Source of the DNA: Candidatus Uhrbacteria bacterium
Lineage (GTDB): Bacteria; Patescibacteriota; Patescibacteriia; 2-12-FULL-60-25
Assembly (NCBI GenBank): GCA_023246325.1
Contig: JAHFIO010000040.1
Coordinates: forward strand, 1 to 7,831
Direction of reading: 5' to 3'
DNA: 7,831 nt
The translations under genes and the position numbers were made by a program. Below, one piece after another: positions 1 to 6,025 of this stretch (positions within the stretch are counted from its first letter, which is position 1; each line of letters begins with the position of its first letter). A model generated the notes under the pieces. The model was not told the origin of the DNA, made no database searches, and saw nothing but the letters and a program-made list of their open reading frames with translations.

Positions 1-1099
1 TACGGGCGCCGCGTCGACTAGTCAGCGCATCAAATGTTGCAGCTTCTAATACGATAGACGTCGTTGATTCACGCACGCCAGTTTCTTCTCCTCCCATCAC
101 TCCTGCAATCGCGACCGGATGTTTTGCATCCGCAATCACCAAAATCTTTTCATTCAGCGCATATGTTTTTCCATCTAATGCGACAATTTTTTCTCCGCTT
201 TTCGCGAATCGCACATCTAATCCCCCATTCAATTTCGATGCATCATATGCATGCATAGGTTGCGCTAATTCTAACAAAACATAATTCGTAATATCAACGA
301 CAGAATTAATTGGTCGGAATCCTGCCGAAAGCAAACGACGTTTCAACCACCACGGCGATTGACCTACGCGCACACCATCTATACGCGCAGACATAAACCG
401 CGAACACATTTTTTTTGCAGAAATTTTTATTTTTGGTGGCTGCGATCCAATTTTCATTTTCGGCAAACTTGTTGGTTTCCATAAAAAATCTTTTTCTAAT
501 ATCGCAGCTGCTTCGCGCGCCATACCCACCATACCCATGGCGTCTACTCTATTCGACGTCACTTCAATATCCATAATCACATCAGTCGATAATCCTAATG
601 CATCCGACAGCAATGACCCAGGTTCAACATTCAGTTCAGGCAACGTTTCTCCCAAATCCAAAATATATCTTTCTGCATGTGGAAAAGCATCATGCAATCC
701 AATTTCATTTGCTGCGCAAATCATTCCAGCACTGGCTACCCCTCGAATTTCTATTGGTTTCAGCGCGATCAATTCCCCTTCTCCATGCCAACGAACACAT
801 GCACCAACCAAAGCAACAGCAACCCACTGATTCGATTGTACATTTGTACCTCCACATACAATGCTCAATACTCCCAATTTTCCACAATCTACTTTCACAA
901 CTCGCAATGTATCTGCATTCGGATGTGGCACTACTTCCATCACATGTCCTACAACAATTTTTTCTAAATCTTGCGCGGCAGGAATAAGTTTTTCAACTCC
1001 AGGACCACTCAACGAAATTCGTTTCGCAAAATCCTCGGGCGTTACTCCCTGTACATCAACATATTCTTTTAACCAATCGTAGGATACACGTACATTCAT
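1..1099 (-). CDS. pheT: Phenylalanine--tRNA ligase beta subunit, N-terminal 366 residues (cut by window start)
   Basis: The beta subunit pairs with PheS in the cytoplasmic alpha2-beta2 enzyme that charges tRNA-Phe. The reading frame is open from the ATG at 1099 to the window edge, giving 366 of the usual roughly 800 residues. It opens with the family-type start MNVRVSYDWLKEYV. Residues about 40-150 form the OB-fold tRNA-binding domain, with VVPHPNADTLRVVKVD and IVCGGTNV. From about residue 225 the B3/B4 region follows, with NSVVDITNYVLLE, QPMHAYDASKL and IAGVMGGEETGV, the segment linked in this family to editing. The ATG lies one base after the pheS stop codon, so translation is probably coupled to pheS. 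The catalytic-like core and C-terminal anticodon-binding domain lie outside the window. Identification is firm. Confidence 0.97.
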   Translation of the reverse strand, partial: MNVRVSYDWLKEYVDVQGVTPEDFAKRISLSGPGVEKLIPAAQDLEKIVVGHVMEVVPHPNADTLRVVKVDCGKLGVLSIVCGGTNVQSNQWVAVALVGACVRWHGEGELIALKPIEIRGVASAGMICAANEIGLHDAFPHAERYILDLGETLPELNVEPGSLLSDALGLSTDVIMDIEVTSNRVDAMGMVGMAREAAAILEKDFLWKPTSLPKMKIGSQPPKIKISAKKMCSRFMSARIDGVRVGQSPWWLKRRLLSAGFRPINSVVDITNYVLLELAQPMHAYDASKLNGGLDVRFAKSGEKIVALDGKTYALNEKILVIADAKHPVAIAGVMGGEETGVRESTTSIVLEAATFDALTSRRGAR

Positions 1100-1100
1100 A

Positions 1101-2156
1101 TTAAAATTGTTTCAAAAACCGCAAATCGTTTTTATATAAAATTCTCAAATCATCTATTTTTAATCCGCGCATTATACATGTCCGTTCTACTCCCCAGCCA
1201 AACGCAAATCCAGAATATTTTTTTGCATCTATTCCTCCGGCCTTCAATACGGCAGGATGCACCATCCCAGCACCACCCAATTCCAACCATCCACGTTTAC
1301 ATATTTTGCATTTTACTCCATCGTGATCTGCGCCACTTCCACCGCAAGCACCACACGAAATATCTATCTCAAATGACGGCTCTGTAAATCGAAAGTGAAA
1401 CGGACGTAATCGCGTCACGCGATCTGATCCAAAAAATTCTTTTACAAAATAATCTAAAATACCACGCAAATGTGTAATCGATACATCTGTATCAACATAT
1501 AATCCTTCGAATTGATGAAACATGGGCACATGCGATACATCACTCTGCCTACGATAACATTTTGCAATATTAATCATGCGTATAGGTAAAACACCTTTTT
1601 GCATTTCACGAACTTGTGCATTTGATGTATGTGGCGTCATCACCATCCTGCCACGCATAGAGACGGGCGCATCCATAAAAAAAGTTTCCCATTCATCGCG
1701 TGCAGGATGATCGGCAGGCATATTCAAACTTTCAAACGCAAAATAATCCCAATCGATTTCAGGATGTCGTGTGCGTGAAAATCCAATTTTTTCAAAAATA
1801 TCTGTAATCTCATTTACTGCATGTGTAACGACATGCATATGTCCTTGTTCAATACGCACGCCAGGTTCCGTAATATCAACGCGTTCACGTTCACCAAGTG
1901 CGCCCATCTTTTCATCCTCCAATTGCATACGGCGTTGTATAATTGCCGCTTCTATATCCTGCTTTATGGCATTCGCAAGCGCACCTATTATGGGTCGTTC
2001 AGATGCATCAACATGCGCGAGCTGTTTCAGCATGCTCGTCAATTCGCCCTTACGTCCAATATATTTTATTTCCGCATTTTCTACAGCACCTTCATCCACC
2101 GCTTTTTCTACGATCTGTATTGCTTCAAGTTTTAATGCGTTCAGTTGATCTTGCAT
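1101..2156 (-). CDS. pheS: Phenylalanine--tRNA ligase alpha subunit
   Basis: This is the catalytic class II subunit of the tRNA-Phe charging enzyme; 351 residues is normal length. Residues 1-85 form the N-terminal helical tRNA-binding arm. The catalytic core then shows the HPEIDWDYFAFESLNMP segment, DHPARDEWETFF, the MTPHTSNAQVREM substrate motif, motif 2 (CYRRQSDVSHVPMFHQFEGL) and motif 3 (FAFGWGVERTCIMRG). Just before the GAGMVHPAVL segment is a four-cysteine insert, C-x2-C-x11-C-x2-C, which looks like a small zinc ribbon. As far as I recall, related inserts occur in PheS of several bacterial groups. The ATG at 2156 follows the protease stop by 9 nt, without a convincing Shine-Dalgarno site. 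The gene is the middle member of the protease-pheS-pheT operon. Confidence 0.97.
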   Translation of the reverse strand: MQDQLNALKLEAIQIVEKAVDEGAVENAEIKYIGRKGELTSMLKQLAHVDASERPIIGALANAIKQDIEAAIIQRRMQLEDEKMGALGERERVDITEPGVRIEQGHMHVVTHAVNEITDIFEKIGFSRTRHPEIDWDYFAFESLNMPADHPARDEWETFFMDAPVSMRGRMVMTPHTSNAQVREMQKGVLPIRMINIAKCYRRQSDVSHVPMFHQFEGLYVDTDVSITHLRGILDYFVKEFFGSDRVTRLRPFHFRFTEPSFEIDISCGACGGSGADHDGVKCKICKRGWLELGGAGMVHPAVLKAGGIDAKKYSGFAFGWGVERTCIMRGLKIDDLRILYKNDLRFLKQF

Positions 2157-2165
2157 ATATTTCTA

Positions 2166-3317
2166 TTACATACCAAAAACATGTGTAAGTCTAGCCACAT
2201 CTCTTACTGATACAAAAATAACCAATAAGATCAAAAGCATAAATGCAATATTGTGTACACCAGTTTCAAAACGTATATTCATAGGCTTCCGACGAATTTT
2301 TTCTATAATCATAAATAATAATCTTCCCCCATCAAGTGCTGGAATCGGCAGGATATTAACCACAGCAAGATTTATAGAAAGCATAGCCGCGAATTGTAGA
2401 AGTGAAATAAATCCCATGCGTGCCGCTTCGCCTGTCATCACCGCAATGCCAACCGGACCTGATACATCTTGCGTTACATGATGCGTGACAAAAATATTTT
2501 TAACGAGCGAACCTAATCCTGCAACCAAAGTCCATGTCATATGTGCCGTCATGAACACGGCTTGAATAATAGATTCTGGAAAAGAAAAAGAAACGACACC
2601 ACGATCTACAAGTGCAATACCAATGCCCATTGTTTTTATTTCTGTAATTTCTACCGGCGCAATATTCGCTGTCCAAACTCTATCATCAATAAGATGTTCT
2701 GAATGATGAGACCATTCTATAAAAACTGGCCCTACTTTTGATGCATCACGAATTAAATCTCTTGCCATTTCTGCATTCGCAAATGCATGACCATTTATAG
2801 TACGAATACTATCATTCATTTTCATCCCCGCAATATCAGCTGGTGCATTCGGTAAAATTTCAGAGGCAACGATTTTTTTATTAGTGATATGTGCTGATAT
2901 AGGAATATTATACAAATCGGTTTCTACCCCTGCCGTAAATACAATGGTAAGCAGGATAATAGCCATGAGCCAATTCATCATTACTCCAGCTGATACAACC
3001 AGCATACGCTGATACATTGGTTTTGAAAGAATAGAATCTGTATCGTGTTTTTCTTGGGCATCCTCACCTTTTATTTTTACGAATCCGCCAAACGGAAGAT
3101 AGTTTATAGAGATAATAGTATTTTTATATATATGTGTATCCTGCCGAGAAATTTTTTTCCATTTTTTTCCTTCGCGTACATACCCAAAAATGCGCGGTGG
3201 AAATCCAATGCCGAATTCATGGGCCTTAATACCAAAAAATCTCGCTACGAGAAAATGCCCAAGCTCATGCGCAAGAACAAGGGAAGAGAGTACGAGGAAA
3301 AAAAGTATAGCTGTCAT
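2166..3317 (-). CDS. rseP: M50-family site-2 membrane metalloprotease (RseP-like)
   Basis: This 383-residue integral membrane zinc protease belongs to the site-2 protease family, which cleaves transmembrane substrates within the membrane. The zinc-binding HELGH motif is at residues 17-21 inside the first transmembrane helix. A second hydrophobic helix lies near residues 110-130 (MMNWLMAIILLTIVF). A PDZ-like domain occupies roughly residues 150-215 (ASEILPNAPADIAGMKMNDS). Then come the GPVGIAVMTGEA motif and the third zinc ligand in NILPIPALDGG (Asp329), with a last hydrophobic helix near residues 357-371. The ATG at 3317 puts HExxH at the normal distance from the N-terminus. There is no Shine-Dalgarno site upstream, but a candidate promoter places transcription start on this ATG. 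In proteobacteria RseP processes anti-sigma factors; a link to the nearby sigma genes is possible, but no anti-sigma gene is visible here. Confidence 0.95.
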   Translation of the reverse strand: MTAILFFLVLSSLVLAHELGHFLVARFFGIKAHEFGIGFPPRIFGYVREGKKWKKISRQDTHIYKNTIISINYLPFGGFVKIKGEDAQEKHDTDSILSKPMYQRMLVVSAGVMMNWLMAIILLTIVFTAGVETDLYNIPISAHITNKKIVASEILPNAPADIAGMKMNDSIRTINGHAFANAEMARDLIRDASKVGPVFIEWSHHSEHLIDDRVWTANIAPVEITEIKTMGIGIALVDRGVVSFSFPESIIQAVFMTAHMTWTLVAGLGSLVKNIFVTHHVTQDVSGPVGIAVMTGEAARMGFISLLQFAAMLSINLAVVNILPIPALDGGRLLFMIIEKIRRKPMNIRFETGVHNIAFMLLILLVIFVSVRDVARLTHVFGM

Positions 3318-3323
3318 GAGGAC

Positions 3324-3352
3324 AGGATATCGGATGAACGGGAAAATGTGAA
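3324..3352 (-). promoter_or_regulatory. Candidate sigma-70 promoter for the protease-pheS-pheT operon, leaderless start
   Basis: On the minus strand TTCACA (3352-3347) is followed by exactly 17 bases and then TATCCT (3329-3324). The A of the protease ATG is the seventh base after the -10 box, where transcription normally begins. The gene has no Shine-Dalgarno site, which fits a leaderless mRNA. No terminator is visible between the upstream barstar-like gene and this point, so read-through from the toxin module could also feed the operon. This is inferred from spacing and box similarity only. Confidence 0.5.
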
Positions 3353-3360
3353 CAGTATCT

Positions 3361-3741
3361 TTAATCTATCAATTCGTATGTAAATGCGATAGGTGGCATT
3401 TTAGCGCGCGTATTTGGATCCGCGTACATTGCTTCCATATCCGTTACTTTAGTTAAACAAAAAATAAGATCATCGTAATCAAAATGATTTATTTTTTTTA
3501 ATTGTTGCACATTTTTTAGCACAAGATGCACCGGCCCTTCTTTTGTATATAATTCAATTGCAAATCCAAAGCTATCCCAAAACGCATTCCAATTTGTTTG
3601 CATATCAGATTTTCTTCGATTTTCTGTATTACTATAACTTGGTGGATTGGCATAATTTGGAAAATCTAATGTATCTGCAAATAGATTCCATACATCACCT
3701 GATCCCTGAATATCTTTAAAATCTATAGTAAAAGTTTTCAT
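3361..3741 (-). CDS. Barstar-like ribonuclease inhibitor (immunity protein)
   Basis: This 126-residue cytoplasmic protein resembles barstar, the inhibitor that plugs the active site of barnase. Family features in order are the first strand FTIDFKDIQG (residues 4-13), a helix with DVWNLFADTLDFPNYA (16-31), the inhibitory helix NWNAFWDSFGF (50-60), and the strand GPVHLVLKNVQQL (69-81). Asp56 aligns with barstar Asp39, the key residue that contacts the barnase catalytic arginines and histidine; barstar Asp35 is replaced by Asn52. About 16-19 polar residues (roughly 32-49) are inserted between the YY/YA turn and the inhibitory helix, and the C-terminal part is longer than barstar's (about 90 residues). 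The ATG lies one base after the stop of the ribonuclease-like gene, the usual toxin-immunity order. Family assignment is by eye from sequence pattern. Confidence 0.8.
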   Translation of the reverse strand: MKTFTIDFKDIQGSGDVWNLFADTLDFPNYANPPSYSNTENRRKSDMQTNWNAFWDSFGFAIELYTKEGPVHLVLKNVQQLKKINHFDYDDLIFCLTKVTDMEAMYADPNTRAKMPPIAFTYELID

Positions 3742-3742
3742 A

Positions 3743-4717
3743 TTATTTAATTCTCACAAATGAAGACGTGCCGCAAATAAGACCGGTGCAAGAACCATCA
3801 CCATAATGAGAATCCGTATAATATACTTCACCATTTTTTCCTACAATAAATCTTTCTACACCTCTCAATTTTACTTGTTCAGGATTCAAAGGATTAACAT
3901 CATATTTAACATAATACTTTGGATCAGATTGAATAGGTAAATCAATATTACCGGTCATTTTATTCGGAAAATTATTAAATATACTCAATTTTTTATATCC
4001 CAATCTATCCAACCACCCATTCGCATCATATTCTCTGAATGAGGCCTGCACATGACTCGGTAATGAATCTAATCCAATTACTTTAATCGTGGAATCAATA
4101 GGTGCAATATTCACCTTCATAGACTCTTGAACATGTACAGCGGTAGAGGGCCTTGTTCCCACACCTTTCCCTGGAAAGAATTTAAGAAGTGTGTCTTGAA
4201 TTGGAGATAAAACATATCTCCCATATGATTTCAAACTTGCGATAATACCTTTTTTTGCTACGAGTGTTCCAGATACATTAGGTGCAGATATGGCTCGAAT
4301 ACTCATAGCTTCACCTTCTGCTATAGTGGATCCTACGATAAACCCACCCTTTGCCCCCCCGATACTCGCAACTAAATCTAATGATGGTTGAGCAATATGT
4401 ATAGCTGAAATAATTTTATCTGGTGCAGTACCTTCAAATGAGTTTGTTTCATATGCATGAATAGTAGCGGATCCGGTTTCATATACTCCATATGCAGTCA
4501 CACCAACTAATGCAACACCTCCCACTATAGCCCCCGCAGCAAGAATTTCTGGAGCTAATACGACAGCTGCTGCCGTAGTTGCTACTGCAATAGCAGCTGT
4601 CGCAACATGAGATACAACAAAAGTTCCAGCAGTTTCACATGCAGACAAACTTGCCTCTATAGCAACATCCCACCAAGAATGAGGCGCTTTCTGAAGGTTT
4701 TCTTCTGATATAGACAT
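3743..4717 (-). CDS. Polymorphic-toxin-like protein with C-terminal barnase-type ribonuclease domain
   Basis: With the start at 4717 the protein has 324 residues. Residues 33-80 are strongly hydrophobic and Ala/Val/Gly-rich, with two probable membrane segments around VATAAIAVATTAAAVVLA and ILAAGAIVGGVALVGVTAYG. Residues 95-215 are a linker with no recognised domain. Residues about 219-324 resemble barnase and RNase Sa: IFNN...LP (246-261), YYVKYDVN (268-275), RGVER (285-289), GEVYYTDSHY (296-305), then SFVRIK at the end. Arg285, Arg289 and His304 match barnase Arg83, Arg87 and His102. The position of catalytic Glu73 is Lys271. Eleven or twelve residues with two cysteines (310, 315) are inserted after HY. 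The frame extends upstream to ATG 4780 and 4762, but the added MRRSICMIFDIFYCVC looks unlike a coding start. It is followed directly by a barstar-like gene. Target and delivery route are unknown. Confidence 0.8.
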   Translation of the reverse strand: MSISEENLQKAPHSWWDVAIEASLSACETAGTFVVSHVATAAIAVATTAAAVVLAPEILAAGAIVGGVALVGVTAYGVYETGSATIHAYETNSFEGTAPDKIISAIHIAQPSLDLVASIGGAKGGFIVGSTIAEGEAMSIRAISAPNVSGTLVAKKGIIASLKSYGRYVLSPIQDTLLKFFPGKGVGTRPSTAVHVQESMKVNIAPIDSTIKVIGLDSLPSHVQASFREYDANGWLDRLGYKKLSIFNNFPNKMTGNIDLPIQSDPKYYVKYDVNPLNPEQVKLRGVERFIVGKNGEVYYTDSHYGDGSCTGLICGTSSFVRIK

Positions 4718-4726
4718 AATAGAAAA

Positions 4727-4755
4727 ATCTTCACATACACAGTAAAAAATGTCAA
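4727..4755 (-). promoter_or_regulatory. Weak candidate promoter for the toxin-immunity pair
   Basis: A perfect TTGACA (4755-4750, minus strand) is followed after 17 bases by GAAGAT (4732-4727), a poor -10 box with only three consensus matches. If used, transcription would begin just ahead of the ATG at 4717 and would exclude the two upstream start codons. The upstream gene ends in a terminator at 4805-4835, so the pair needs a promoter somewhere between 4805 and 4717. This is the best candidate I see, and it is weak. Confidence 0.3.
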
Positions 4756-4804
4756 AAATCATGCATATGCTTCTGCGCATACTTCTGATTTCTATATTCT
4801 GCCG

Positions 4805-4835
4805 AAAAAAAAAGACAGCAATGATTTAGCTGTCT
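4805..4835 (-). terminator. Intrinsic terminator of the 101-residue orphan gene, with the stop codon in the loop
   Basis: On the minus strand AGACAGC (4835-4829) pairs with GCTGTCT (4819-4813) around a 9-base loop, and the second arm runs into nine consecutive T (4813-4805). The gene's TAA stop (4828-4826) is inside the loop, and its last codons form the 5' arm. The structure separates the orphan gene from the toxin module downstream. Confidence 0.8.
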
Positions 4836-5131
4836 ACACATGAACGATCATCTCCCCAAACTGCATATATTTCATTCCCTTCTTTTGCTAAAAAATATGG
4901 TTTTCCATTTTTCAAACTGATGTCGGACACTAATACATCGTATGCGCCACTTATCCATATGCCATGACATACAAAAACTTTTCCACCTATATACCCTGCA
5001 AAGAGTGGGACTGAATCTTCAAATGCGATTGTACTAATTGATTTGAAAATACGAATCAACGACGTTCCATCCACATCTATAAAATTAAAAGAAAAAAAAT
5101 TTGCGTGATGATGTATATGAAGTGTATACAC
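4826..5131 (-). CDS. Small protein of two 36-residue beta-propeller-like repeats
   Basis: I do not recognise the family of this 101-residue protein. Its sequence has an internal repeat with an exact 36-residue offset: Ser33/Ser69, Ile35/Ile71, Pro42/Pro78, Phe44/Phe80, Gly49/Gly85, Phe53/Tyr89 and Gly57/Gly93 correspond. The segment NFFSFNFIDVDG near the N-terminus may be the end of a third repeat. The pattern (S-x-I, GKPYFLAKEGNEIYAVWG) recalls WD40/TolB-like propeller blades. Two to three blades cannot close a propeller alone, so it may oligomerise or be a remnant of a larger protein. The start is GTG at 5131, fixed by a perfect AAGGAGGT ribosome site (5143-5136). There is no signal peptide or membrane helix. 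It has its own terminator and a candidate promoter between it and the divergent sigma gene. Function is unknown. Confidence 0.75.
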   Translation of the reverse strand: MYTLHIHHHANFFSFNFIDVDGTSLIRIFKSISTIAFEDSVPLFAGYIGGKVFVCHGIWISGAYDVLVSDISLKNGKPYFLAKEGNEIYAVWGDDRSCVDS

Positions 5132-5135
5132 GTCT

Positions 5136-5143
5136 ACCTCCTT
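5136..5143 (-). promoter_or_regulatory. Strong Shine-Dalgarno site fixing a GTG start
   Basis: AAGGAGGT on the minus strand lies four bases before GTG 5131-5129 and sets that start for the 101-residue protein. It is much stronger than any other ribosome site in the window. It overlaps the -35 box (5142-5147, plus strand) of the divergent sigma-gene promoter by two bases. Confidence 0.8.
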
Positions 5144-5184
5144 GACTCAAGCACCGATTTCCTGTACACAGGATATAGATCTTT
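5142..5184 (+). promoter_or_regulatory. Promoter of the first sigma gene, sharing a conserved block with the second
   Basis: TTGACT (5142-5147), a 17-base spacer and TACACA (5165-5170) form a sigma-70-like promoter about 40 bases ahead of the start codon. The block GTACACA-GG-ATATAGA-T-CTTT (5164-5184) matches 18 of 21 bases of the block at the same distance from TTGAC in the second sigma gene's promoter. The -10 box lies in an inverted repeat, CCTGT-AC-ACAGG (5161-5172), that could be an operator. An alternative -10 is TATAGA (5174-5179), but it would be 26 bases from the -35 box. Confidence 0.6.
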
Positions 5185-5198
5185 CGACCATCCTGCAA
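5170..5198 (-). promoter_or_regulatory. Candidate promoter of the 101-residue orphan gene, overlapping the sigma promoter
   Basis: On the minus strand TTGCAG (5198-5193) is followed after exactly 17 bases by TATCCT (5175-5170). Predicted transcription starts near 5163, about 32 bases before the GTG start, leaving room for the strong ribosome site. TATCCT is the same -10 hexamer proposed for the protease operon. Its last base coincides with the last base of the -10 box of the sigma promoter on the other strand, so the two promoters face and overlap each other. Confidence 0.45.
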
Positions 5199-5211
5199 AT
5201 AAAGGAGTGTG

Positions 5212-5979
5212 ATGCGAGAACAATCTGAACTCACCTTGCGCTATAAAAAAATAACCGTCCTGTCACATGACGAACAAACAAAATTACTGACAGCATTCGC
5301 TGCATCACCTGATCCAAAAGAAAAAGAGCGTATCAGAAATTTGCTCGTACTCAGTAACTTGCCCTTTATTTTTTCCGTAGCAAAACAATATGTACGAAAA
5401 GATTTTCCAATGGAAGATGTCGTGCACGAAGCTGTATTTGGTTTCATAAAAGCCATTCAAAAATTTGATACCTCGCTGAATACGAGCCTACGTACATATG
5501 CCAAATGGTGGATGATTTCTGTTATCAACCGCACACAGCAAAGTAAATATCACATCATAAAAATTGATGGTCGTGAATGGTTGCGCATCCATCGCGTCAT
5601 TGAAAAAATGGCGAAAGAAGAATACGTACCAACGGAAGAAGACTATGATTGTGTGAATATCATATCGCACAAATTTCAACATATATTTAAATCAAAAATT
5701 CCTGATTCTGAAGACGTGTTATCGATAGATGAAGCTCTGCCACATCCTGCCGATTTGCAAGATACAACATTTTTCAAAAAAGAACAGGCACAACGTGTTC
5801 AAGATGCAATGCACGTACTCGACCAACGCGAAAAAAGCATCATCACGTTGCGATTTGGTTTACATGGTGATGAACCAGCGTCTCTTACCGCCATCGGCAG
5901 GATGTTTGCACTAACCTGTGAGCGTATTCGCCAAATTGAAAAAAAAGCACTTGTCAAAATGCGTGTAGCAATGAAATGA
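5212..5979 (+). CDS. Compact RNA polymerase sigma-70-family factor (first of tandem pair)
   Basis: This 255-residue sigma factor would bind core RNA polymerase and direct it to promoters. Residues 12-45 resemble region 1.2 (LSHDEQTKLL). Residues 46-110 are region 2, with NLPFIFSVAKQYV, MEDVVHEAVFGFIKAIQKFD and the -10 recognition/melting helix TSLRTYAKWWMISVINR, which keeps the tandem Trp (99, 100). A divergent middle part replaces region 3. Region 4 (about 195-255) has LDQREKSIITLRFGL and the -35-binding helix-turn-helix LTAIGRMF...CERIRQIEKKAL. The start could be GTG 5209 or ATG 5212; AAAGGAG (5201-5207) is only one base from GTG but four from ATG, so ATG is preferred. It is a single-gene unit closed by a terminator. 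It aligns with the next gene along its whole length (about 40% identity by eye), so they are paralogs. The regulon is unknown. Confidence 0.93.
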   Translation: MREQSELTLRYKKITVLSHDEQTKLLTAFAASPDPKEKERIRNLLVLSNLPFIFSVAKQYVRKDFPMEDVVHEAVFGFIKAIQKFDTSLNTSLRTYAKWWMISVINRTQQSKYHIIKIDGREWLRIHRVIEKMAKEEYVPTEEDYDCVNIISHKFQHIFKSKIPDSEDVLSIDEALPHPADLQDTTFFKKEQAQRVQDAMHVLDQREKSIITLRFGLHGDEPASLTAIGRMFALTCERIRQIEKKALVKMRVAMK

Positions 5980-5987
5980 AAAAATAT

Positions 5988-6012
5988 TCCCCAATGATAT
6001 TGGGGATTTTTT
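5988..6012 (+). terminator. Intrinsic terminator after the first sigma gene
   Basis: CCCCAAT (5989-5995), a 3-base loop and ATTGGGG (5999-6005) form a perfect 7-bp stem, extended by one T-A pair and followed by six T (6007-6012). It starts nine bases after the stop codon. It separates the two sigma genes, which are therefore not simply one operon. The opposite strand also has a T-rich tail, so it could work both ways. Confidence 0.85.
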
Positions 6013-6025
6013 GTATCCTGTCGAA

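Noticed and set aside
64..1082. Several plus-strand open frames of 60-130 residues
   Set aside because: They overlap the clear minus-strand pheT reading frame, have low-complexity composition rich in His, Ser and Phe, and show no family motifs or ribosome sites.
1771..2188. Plus-strand open frames opposite pheS
   Set aside because: They are antisense shadows of conserved pheS codons, with no motif and no upstream signal.
2166..3317. Assigning the protease a role in activating the nearby sigma factors
   Set aside because: It fits RseP biology in proteobacteria, but no anti-sigma factor is encoded here, the sigmas have no membrane tether, and they are on the opposite strand behind a separate module.
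3045..3383. 112-residue plus-strand open frame opposite the protease N-terminus
   Set aside because: It lies over the HExxH-coding segment and runs through the protease promoter; composition is Lys/Arg/Asn-rich and unlike a real protein.
4718..4780. Upstream starts (4780, 4762) for the toxin-like protein
   Set aside because: The extra 21 residues are Cys/Phe/Ile-rich without the charge pattern of a signal peptide, and a TTGACA box lies inside them. I cannot fully exclude them.
6014..6019. TATCCT on the plus strand as a third promoter -10 box
   Set aside because: It lies in the tail of the sigma terminator and nothing like a -35 box is present 17 bases upstream (CCAATG).
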